Assembly (NCBI GenBank): GCA_003157595.1
Contig: PMKB01000195.1
Coordinates: 2,353-11,830 of the forward strand
DNA: 9,478 nucleotides
Source of the DNA: Solirubrobacterales bacterium
GTDB taxonomy: Bacteria; Actinomycetota; Thermoleophilia; Solirubrobacterales; Solirubrobacteraceae
Direction: 5' to 3'
Shown here piece by piece: positions 1 through 4,780 of the stretch; position 1 is the first letter of the stretch; each line of letters starts with the position of its first letter. The translations under genes and the position numbers were made by a program. The notes under the pieces are model-generated. The model saw nothing but the letters and a program-made list of their open reading frames with translations, did no database searches and was not told the DNA's origin.

Positions 1-60
1 CTCTCCGGCCGCGGCGACAAGGACCTCGCAGAGGTTATGGCGCTGCGCCCCCTCCGATGA
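1..60 (+). CDS. trpB: Tryptophan synthase beta chain, C-terminal end (partial)
   Basis: Only the last 19 codons and the TGA stop (58-60) are in the window; the gene begins upstream. The reading frame gives LSGRGDKDLAEVM followed by a short tail, and SGRGDKD is the conserved C-terminal signature of the PLP-dependent TrpB subunit, which joins indole and L-serine to make tryptophan. The stop overlaps the trpA start as ATGA, so the two subunits of the cytoplasmic alpha2-beta2 complex are translated in a coupled way. Identification rests on this short signature plus the adjacent trpA and is secure for so short a piece. Confidence 0.93.
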   Translation, partial: LSGRGDKDLAEVMALRPLR

Positions 61-848
61 GCGGCGCGGGTGAGCAGCGCATCGCCGCGGCGTTCGCAGC
101 CGCCGGCAAACGCGCAGCGTTGATGCCCTACCTGATGGGCGGCTTCCCCGACCTGGAGACCTCGCGGCGGATCGGCGAGGCCGCCGCGGCGGCGGGCGCC
201 GACATGCTCGAGTTGGGGATCCCGTTTTCCGACCCGCTGGCCGACGGACCGGTGATCCACGCCGCGGCAACCCGCGCGCTCGCCGGCGGTGCCGGCGTCG
301 ACTCGGTGCTCGAGGTCGCGGCTGCGCTGACGCCGCTTTTGCCGGTGATTGCGATGACCTACGTCAACGTCGTGCTGGCGGCCGGAGTGCAGCGGTTCCT
401 CGAACGCCTCGCGGGCTGCGGCGTGAGCGGCCTGATCGTCCCCGACCTTCCGCTCGAGGAGGCCGACGACATCGCCGCGGCGGCGCAGTCCGTCGGGGTC
501 GCGCTGGTGCCGCTCGTCGCGCCGACGACACCCGATGAGCGCCTCGCGCGGATCGGGGCGCGTGCTCAGGGCTTCGTCTACGTCGTCGCGGTCACCGGCA
601 CGACCGGCGAGCGTGCCGGCGAGGCGAGCTCGCTCGAGCCACTGCTTGCGCGTGCGCACGCCCGCACCGCGGTGCCCGTCGCGCTCGGCTTCGGAATCTC
701 CACTCCGGCGCAGGCCGCCGCTGCCGCCGATGCCGGGGCGGACGGCGTAATCGTCGGCTCGCGCCTGGTGCGAGCCGCCGGAGAGGAGGCCGACGGCGCC
801 GCCGCGGTCGGCCGGCTGGTCGCCGAGTTCGCTGCCGCCCTGGCGTGA
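57..848 (+). CDS. trpA: Tryptophan synthase alpha chain
   Basis: 263 residues, the usual length for TrpA, a TIM-barrel lyase that cleaves indole-3-glycerol phosphate to indole and glyceraldehyde 3-phosphate and passes indole to TrpB through the tunnel of the complex. The motif LELGIPFSDPLADGP holds Glu52 and Asp63, which match the catalytic Glu49 and Asp60 of the enterobacterial enzyme. The loop-2 region GLIVPDLPLEE, the loop-6 region VAVTGTTGERAG, and the phosphate-binding GFGIS and VIVGSRLV segments near the C-terminus are all present, so the protein looks intact and active. The ATG at 57 overlaps the trpB stop by ATGA; there is no close Shine-Dalgarno sequence, so translation is probably coupled to trpB. 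No tryptophan attenuator is visible here; it would lie upstream of the operon, outside the window. Confidence 0.97.
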   Translation: MSGAGEQRIAAAFAAAGKRAALMPYLMGGFPDLETSRRIGEAAAAAGADMLELGIPFSDPLADGPVIHAAATRALAGGAGVDSVLEVAAALTPLLPVIAMTYVNVVLAAGVQRFLERLAGCGVSGLIVPDLPLEEADDIAAAAQSVGVALVPLVAPTTPDERLARIGARAQGFVYVVAVTGTTGERAGEASSLEPLLARAHARTAVPVALGFGISTPAQAAAAADAGADGVIVGSRLVRAAGEEADGAAAVGRLVAEFAAALA

Positions 849-913
849 GACGTCTGCGTCGCCCGTGCGGACGCGAGTCGTGGGTATCGCGATGGCTCAC
901 GCGCGCATTGGCA

Positions 914-919
914 TAGAAT
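914..919 (+). promoter_or_regulatory. Predicted -10 box of a leaderless promoter for the small membrane protein
   Basis: TAGAAT fits the actinobacterial TANNNT -10 pattern. Its last base lies nine bases before the ATG at 928, so the expected transcription start falls within about two bases of the start codon. No TTGACA-like -35 box is seen at the usual spacing. The same arrangement recurs at four other genes in this window. Confidence 0.5.
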
Positions 920-927
920 CGGCGCGC

Positions 928-1104
928 ATGGGACTCCTGCTCGCCACCACCGCAGGTCTGGTCATCTGGATCGTGCTCTGGTCGCTCGGCTACAGCGGGC
1001 TGGACTCGGGCCTCCTCGCCCTCGTGGTGATCGTGCTCGGCGCCGGCGGGCGAATCGCGCTGCGCTACCTCCTCGGTGGCAGCGCGCGCGCATCGGGCCG
1101 TTAG
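928..1104 (+). CDS. Small two-helix membrane protein of unknown function
   Basis: 58 residues. Residues 3-21 form a strongly hydrophobic helix (rich in L, V, I and W), a short turn YSGLDSG follows, and residues 28-41 begin a second hydrophobic helix. It ends in a positively charged tail (Arg42, Arg46, Arg54, Arg58), which suggests a hairpin in the inner membrane with its C-terminus in the cytoplasm. An upstream in-frame GTG at 865 would add 21 polar residues, but I prefer the ATG because a TAGAAT box sits just before it. The gene is 79 bases after trpA and probably transcribed apart from it. The stop codon TAG (1102-1104) is also the first three bases of the next promoter box. I do not recognise the family and propose no function; a tryptophan-related role is not implied by position alone. 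Confidence 0.6.
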   Translation: MGLLLATTAGLVIWIVLWSLGYSGLDSGLLALVVIVLGAGGRIALRYLLGGSARASGR

Positions 1105-1107
1105 AAT
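1102..1107 (+). promoter_or_regulatory. Predicted -10 box upstream of the tandem binding-protein genes
   Basis: TAGAAT, the same hexamer as at 914-919, overlapping the stop codon of the small membrane protein gene. Its expected start point near 1114 lies inside a perfect palindrome (1108-1124). Unlike the other promoters of the window, it would leave a 5' leader of roughly 57 bases before the TTG start at 1172. Confidence 0.45.
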
Positions 1108-1124
1108 CGCGCCGGCCCGGCGCG
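1108..1124. promoter_or_regulatory. Perfect 17-base palindrome, candidate operator or leader hairpin
   Basis: CGCGCCGG, one central C, then CCGGCGCG: eight of eight positions are symmetric. It abuts the TAGAAT box and covers the predicted transcription start. On DNA this is a good place for a dimeric repressor; on RNA it would be a GC hairpin at the very 5' end of the receptor mRNA. GC palindromes are easier to find by chance in this composition, so the position is a stronger argument than the symmetry alone. Confidence 0.4.
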
Positions 1125-1171
1125 GTGATCGGACGCCCGGGCCCCGGTAAAGACGACGTCTGGAACCTCGA

Positions 1172-2533
1172 TTGCGCAACCACCGAACGGCAGCCTGGCT
1201 CGTTTGTGCGCTCGCAGTCGTGCTCGCCGGCTGCGGCAGCCAGGCCACCGTTTCGCTCCGAAGCGACCCGGCCTCGTCGCGCACGCCGAGGGTGTTGACG
1301 ATCTACACCGACCTGCCCACCGCGGGCCCGGCCACGTCGCGGCAGCGCAGCGCCCAGCAGCTGAGCATCCTGCGAGGCGCACGCCTGGCGCTCGAGCAGT
1401 CCCATCACCGGGTGGCCTACGGCCCGCACGGGCGCAGCGGGAGCTACGACGTGAACCTGGCGCCGCTCAACGACGCGGACGCGGCCACCGGCAACTACAG
1501 CCCGAGCCTCACCGCGGCCAACGCGCAGACCGCGTCCTCGAACTCCACCGCGGTGGCCTATATCGGCGACTACGACTCGGCCGCGACGGCGCTCTCGCTG
1601 CAGGCGCTCAGCCAGAGCGGCATCCTGCAGGTCAGTCCGTGGAGTCCCTACATCGGCTTCACCGATGCGAACCCTGCCGACGGCACGGGCGACCCGGCGC
1701 GCTACTACCCGTCGAACGGCGAGAAGAGCTTCGCTCGGCTCGTGCCGTCGGACCTCGTCGAGGCGGAGGCCACCGTGAGCTACATGCGCTCGCGCGGAGT
1801 GACGCGCCTGTACGTGCTCGGTGACGTCTCGGTGTTCGACGCCGCGATCGCGCAACAGGTCGCCAACGACGCTCCGATGGCCGGCATCACCGTCGTCGGA
1901 CTGCAACAGTCGATCGACACGCAGACCAACACCCAGCCGCAGGGCTATGCCCAGATCGCGACCCCTGTGGCCGCGCAGCGCCCCGATGCCGTGCTGCTCG
2001 GCGCGACCCCCGGGATCGGCGCGATCGCGCTGTGGCGTGAGCTGCACGCGATGGTGCCGCACGCCAAGCTGTTCGCTCCGAGCACGCTCGCTACGCCCGC
2101 GTTCCTGACCGCCGTCGCGAAGGCGGCGGGGACCTGCACGAGCGCGCAGGGACGCTCGGTGGGGTGCCGGTCCGCTGCGGGCGCGACGTATGTGACCAGC
2201 CCGATCCTCGAGCTGAGCCAGTACCCGGCAGCCGCGCGGGCGATGGCGCGCGCGTACCGCGGCCGCTACCACGTCAAGCGCGTCGCGGCCTATGCGCTCT
2301 ACGGCTACGCCGCAATGGAGGACATACTGTCGGCGATCAGGCTGGCCGGCGCCGGCGCCACCGACCACGCCGATCTGCTGCGCATCTTCTTCCACCACCT
2401 GGGAGTGATCCACGCCGTGATCGGCAACTACACGATCAACGGCAACGGAGACTCCTCGCTGCGCACCTTCGACGGCTACAGGGTCACGGCTGCCGGCGGG
2501 CTCGCGCTGCAGCGCGAGATCACACTCCCATGA
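1172..2533 (+). CDS. LivK-like ABC substrate-binding lipoprotein, first of tandem pair
   Basis: 453 residues, an extracellular solute receptor of the type I periplasmic-binding fold (branched-chain amino acid/amide receptor type). The N-terminus is a lipoprotein signal peptide: basic MRNHR, a hydrophobic core, then lipobox LAGC with the lipidated Cys21. The N-lobe blocks are LTIYTDLP, VAYIGDYDSAATALSL (the usual ligand-contact strand), GILQVSPWSPYIGFT and FARLVPSD; C-lobe blocks include LFAPSTLATPAFL and YVTSPILEL. The ligand cannot be named. The TTG start is chosen because an in-frame stop at 1148-1150 excludes earlier starts and it places the signal peptide correctly; a weak GGA lies seven bases upstream. 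Relative to its neighbour it carries an extra loop with Cys322 and Cys332, possibly a disulfide. No permease or ATPase gene is adjacent. It is coupled to the next gene by ATGA. Confidence 0.85.
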   Translation: MRNHRTAAWLVCALAVVLAGCGSQATVSLRSDPASSRTPRVLTIYTDLPTAGPATSRQRSAQQLSILRGARLALEQSHHRVAYGPHGRSGSYDVNLAPLNDADAATGNYSPSLTAANAQTASSNSTAVAYIGDYDSAATALSLQALSQSGILQVSPWSPYIGFTDANPADGTGDPARYYPSNGEKSFARLVPSDLVEAEATVSYMRSRGVTRLYVLGDVSVFDAAIAQQVANDAPMAGITVVGLQQSIDTQTNTQPQGYAQIATPVAAQRPDAVLLGATPGIGAIALWRELHAMVPHAKLFAPSTLATPAFLTAVAKAAGTCTSAQGRSVGCRSAAGATYVTSPILELSQYPAAARAMARAYRGRYHVKRVAAYALYGYAAMEDILSAIRLAGAGATDHADLLRIFFHHLGVIHAVIGNYTINGNGDSSLRTFDGYRVTAAGGLALQREITLP

Positions 2534-3837
2534 ACGGTGGGGTGTCCGCCAGGAGGGCGCGGAGCGCGTGCCTGGTATTGGCAGTGGCAGTGGTGATCGC
2601 CGGCTGCGGCTCGAGCGGCACCATCCTTGGCGGAAACGACACCTATTCGGCGACCACGCTGACCGTCTACTCGGATCTGCCGCTGCTCGGACCCGACGGC
2701 GCGCAGATGACGAGCATCGTCGACGGCGAAGTGCTCGCGCTCTACGACCATGGCGGACACGTCGGCAGGCTGCACGTGAGCCTCGAGTCGCTCAACGACT
2801 ACCCCGACCCCACGGTGTCCGATCCGCTGCTCCCCAATCCGCTTCGCAACCTCGACGCGCGGATCGGGCAGTCGGCGCACAGCGCCTCCGCCGATCTGAG
2901 CACTGTTGCCTACATCGGCGACTACGACTCGGCCGCGACAGCGATATCGCTTTCGCTCAACAACCAGAACGACATTCTGCAGATCAGCCCGGGGAGCCCC
3001 TACATCGGATTCAGCGACTCCAACCCAGCGGACCTGACCGGCGACCCGGGTGCCTTCGACGCCTACGGCACCCCCACGTTCGCGCGCCTGTTGCCGTCCG
3101 ATCTCGTCGAGGCCAGGGCGACGGTCAGCTGGATGCGATCGCTCGGCGTGACGCGTCTGGCGCTGCTCGCTGACAATTCGAACGCGCCCGATGACTACGA
3201 TGCAGTGATCGCGTCGGAGGTCGCGAGCGACGCGGCGGCAGCGGGCATCAACGTGGTCGTCAGGCACTCGGGGATCGACACCGCGTCGCTCACGCGCCCG
3301 GGGGACTACGCGCGCCTGGCGGCGGCGGTCGCGGCTGAGCAGCCGGGCGCGATCCTGCTCGGCGGGGCACCCGACGGCGGCGCGCAGGCGCTCTGGCGGG
3401 AGCTGCACGCGGCCATGCCCGCAGCGTTGCTGTTCGCCCCGAGCACGCTCGCCACGCCGGCGTTCCTGCACGGCCTCGCAGGCGCGGCGAGCGCGACCTA
3501 TGTGACCAGCCCGATCCTCGAGCTGAACCAGTACCCGGCGGCTGCGCAACAGGTGTTCGCGCAATACCGGCGCATGTTCGCCCTGGCGCCGAGCGCGTAC
3601 GCGCTCTACGGCTACGACGCGATGAACGACGTCCTGCTTGCGATCAGGAAAGCGGGGCGAAAGGCCGCCTCGCGCCCGGTGCTGCTCAGTGCGTTCTTCG
3701 CGCTTGGACGGGCCGGGTTCAGGGGCACGATCGGCGACTACACGATCAACGCCAACGGCGACAGCTCACTGGCGAGCTTCGACGGCTACCGCGTCAGCCC
3801 CTCGGGTGAGCTGGTGCTGGCGCGCCCGCTCAGCTGA
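2530..3837 (+). CDS. LivK-like ABC substrate-binding lipoprotein, second of tandem pair
   Basis: 435 residues, starting at an ATG that overlaps the stop of the previous receptor (ATGA). The signal peptide has Arg8, Arg9 and Arg11, a hydrophobic core and lipobox IAGC with Cys26. It is a clear paralogue of the first receptor: LTVYSDLP, VAYIGDYDSAATAISL, ILQISPGSPYIGFSDSNPADL, FARLLPSDLVEARATV, LFAPSTLATPAFL, YVTSPILELNQYPAAA and GDYTINANGDSSL match block by block. The region after the lipobox and the surface segments differ, and the two-cysteine loop is absent, so ligand choice may have diverged while the pocket scaffold was kept. As the two are probably made from one mRNA they may serve the same transport or sensing process. 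The gene ends convergently with the SDR gene, sharing eight bases, with no terminator between them. Confidence 0.85.
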   Translation: MNGGVSARRARSACLVLAVAVVIAGCGSSGTILGGNDTYSATTLTVYSDLPLLGPDGAQMTSIVDGEVLALYDHGGHVGRLHVSLESLNDYPDPTVSDPLLPNPLRNLDARIGQSAHSASADLSTVAYIGDYDSAATAISLSLNNQNDILQISPGSPYIGFSDSNPADLTGDPGAFDAYGTPTFARLLPSDLVEARATVSWMRSLGVTRLALLADNSNAPDDYDAVIASEVASDAAAAGINVVVRHSGIDTASLTRPGDYARLAAAVAAEQPGAILLGGAPDGGAQALWRELHAAMPAALLFAPSTLATPAFLHGLAGAASATYVTSPILELNQYPAAAQQVFAQYRRMFALAPSAYALYGYDAMNDVLLAIRKAGRKAASRPVLLSAFFALGRAGFRGTIGDYTINANGDSSLASFDGYRVSPSGELVLARPLS

Positions 3838-4732
3838 CGCCGGGCCGAGCGCGCCCGAGCGCGTACGCAAGCGCGTCTGCCAACTCCGGGTGCTCGAAGC
3901 GGTGCCCGAACTCGAGGGCTCGCGCCGGCACCGCGTTCTGGCTGTCGGTGACGATCTCGGCCATGCCGCCGTAGAGCAGCTTCAAGGCGGCGCCGGGAAT
4001 CGGCAGCACGGCCGGGCGGCGCAGCGCGCGCCCGAGCGCCCTGGAGAGCTCGGCGTTGGTGACCGGCGCCGGCGCGGTCGCGTTGAGCGGACCGTCGTAG
4101 CGGGAGTCGTCGAGCGCCGCGAGGTAGAACGCGACAAGGTCGGCGACGGCGATCCACGAGACGTACTGGCGCCCACCCGCGACCGGCCCCCCGACGCCCA
4201 GCCGAAACGGCGGCATCATCTTCGCCAGCGCGCCGCCGTGGCGGTCGAGCACGACGCCGGTGCGCAGCACGCAGACGCCCAGCCCGAGCTCGCGCGCGGC
4301 GAGCGCGGCGCGCTCCCACTCGACGCAGACGGCGGCGAGCCAACCGTCCCCGGGGGCGGATGCTTCGGTCAGGAGCTCGTCGCCGCGATCGCCGTAGTAG
4401 CCGACGGCGGATGCGCTGACCAGCACTCGCGGACGCTCGGAGAGCGCCTCGATGCCCGCGACCAGGTTCGCCGTGCCGGTTGTGCGGCTGGCGCGGATCG
4501 CCTCGCGCACGGCGGGGGTCCAGCGCTGGGCGATCGGCTCGCCGGCGAGGTGGATCACGCCGTCACGACCCTCGAGGGCGGCCGCCGGCGCCGGTCGAGC
4601 GAGCGGATCCCAACCGACCGAGCTGCCCGAGCCGGAGCGGCCGAGGATGGTCACCTCGTCACCACGCGCCCTCAGCGCCGCGACGACCCGGCCGCCGATC
4701 AGCCCGCTGCCGCCGGTCACTGTGACTCGCAT
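3830..4732 (-). CDS. TIGR01777/YfcH-type SDR family protein (SDR39U1-like epimerase family)
   Basis: 300 residues, the family's usual length. The N-terminus has the dinucleotide-binding Rossmann motif TGGSGLIGG (glycines 7, 10 and 13), followed by GVIHLAGEPI (about 59-67), the SASAVGYYGDRG segment (106-117) and the WxxxVCVEWE segment (131-140). The C-terminal part, about 245-291, with KLLYGGMAEIVTDSQ and LEFGHRFEHPEL, matches the DUF1731 domain that marks this family. Members are NAD(P)-binding proteins related to nucleotide-sugar epimerases; the bacterial ones (E. coli YfcH) and human SDR39U1 have no firmly known reaction, and some have been annotated as cell-division-inhibitor-like. The ATG at 4732 is chosen over a GTG one codon earlier because it starts the conserved MRVTVTGG strand; a TAGGAT box lies nine bases upstream. 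It diverges from polA and shares its promoter region. Confidence 0.88.
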   Translation of the reverse strand: MRVTVTGGSGLIGGRVVAALRARGDEVTILGRSGSGSSVGWDPLARPAPAAALEGRDGVIHLAGEPIAQRWTPAVREAIRASRTTGTANLVAGIEALSERPRVLVSASAVGYYGDRGDELLTEASAPGDGWLAAVCVEWERAALAARELGLGVCVLRTGVVLDRHGGALAKMMPPFRLGVGGPVAGGRQYVSWIAVADLVAFYLAALDDSRYDGPLNATAPAPVTNAELSRALGRALRRPAVLPIPGAALKLLYGGMAEIVTDSQNAVPARALEFGHRFEHPELADALAYALGRARPGVS

Positions 4733-4740
4733 CACAGCTG

Positions 4741-4746
4741 ATCCTA
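4741..4746 (-). promoter_or_regulatory. Predicted -10 box of leaderless promoter for the SDR gene
   Basis: On the minus strand this reads TAGGAT, fitting TANNNT, and it ends nine bases before the ATG at 4732, so the transcript should begin within about two bases of the start codon. It lies in the 48-base gap shared with polA and overlaps the left arm of an inverted repeat. Confidence 0.45.
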
Positions 4747-4768
4747 GTGGGCCCCGATGCTCCACTAG
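4744..4768. promoter_or_regulatory. Inverted repeat spanning the divergent SDR/polA promoters
   Basis: CTAGTGG at 4744-4750 and its complement CCACTAG at 4762-4768 are separated by 11 bases. Each arm includes part of one of the two opposed -10 boxes, so a dimeric protein bound here would cover both promoters. Part of the symmetry is expected because the boxes are similar, but the TGG/CCA extension is not required by the -10 pattern. It could be an operator or simply two matched promoters. Confidence 0.35.
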
Positions 4769-4771
4769 AGT
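4766..4771 (+). promoter_or_regulatory. Predicted -10 box of leaderless promoter for polA
   Basis: TAGAGT fits TANNNT and its last base is ten bases before the GTG at 4781, placing the expected transcription start two or three bases before the start codon. There is no Shine-Dalgarno sequence before the GTG, which agrees with leaderless translation. No clear -35 box is visible; that region is occupied by the opposing promoter. Confidence 0.5.
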
Positions 4772-4780
4772 CACGTCGCA

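Noticed and set aside
856..874. GCGTC/GACGC pairing after the trpA stop as a terminator
   Set aside because: Only five base pairs with a nine-base loop and no T tract; not supportable as an intrinsic terminator.
865..927. GTG at 865 as the start of the small membrane protein
   Set aside because: It would add a polar 21-residue segment and skip the promoter box placed directly before the ATG at 928.
592..2413. Long minus-strand open frames opposite trpA and the first receptor gene
   Set aside because: They are rich in Arg, Ala and Gly with no recognisable domain, and they lie antisense to well-supported genes; typical shadow frames of high-GC DNA.
2476..3564. 362-codon minus-strand open frame opposite the second receptor gene
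   Set aside because: Arg-rich low-complexity translation, no motif, and the plus-strand receptor has a signal peptide and clear paralogue.
3638..4741. 367-codon plus-strand open frame across the receptor end and the SDR gene
   Set aside because: It is antisense to a protein with a Rossmann motif and DUF1731 domain; its own translation shows no domain and mixes two unrelated loci.
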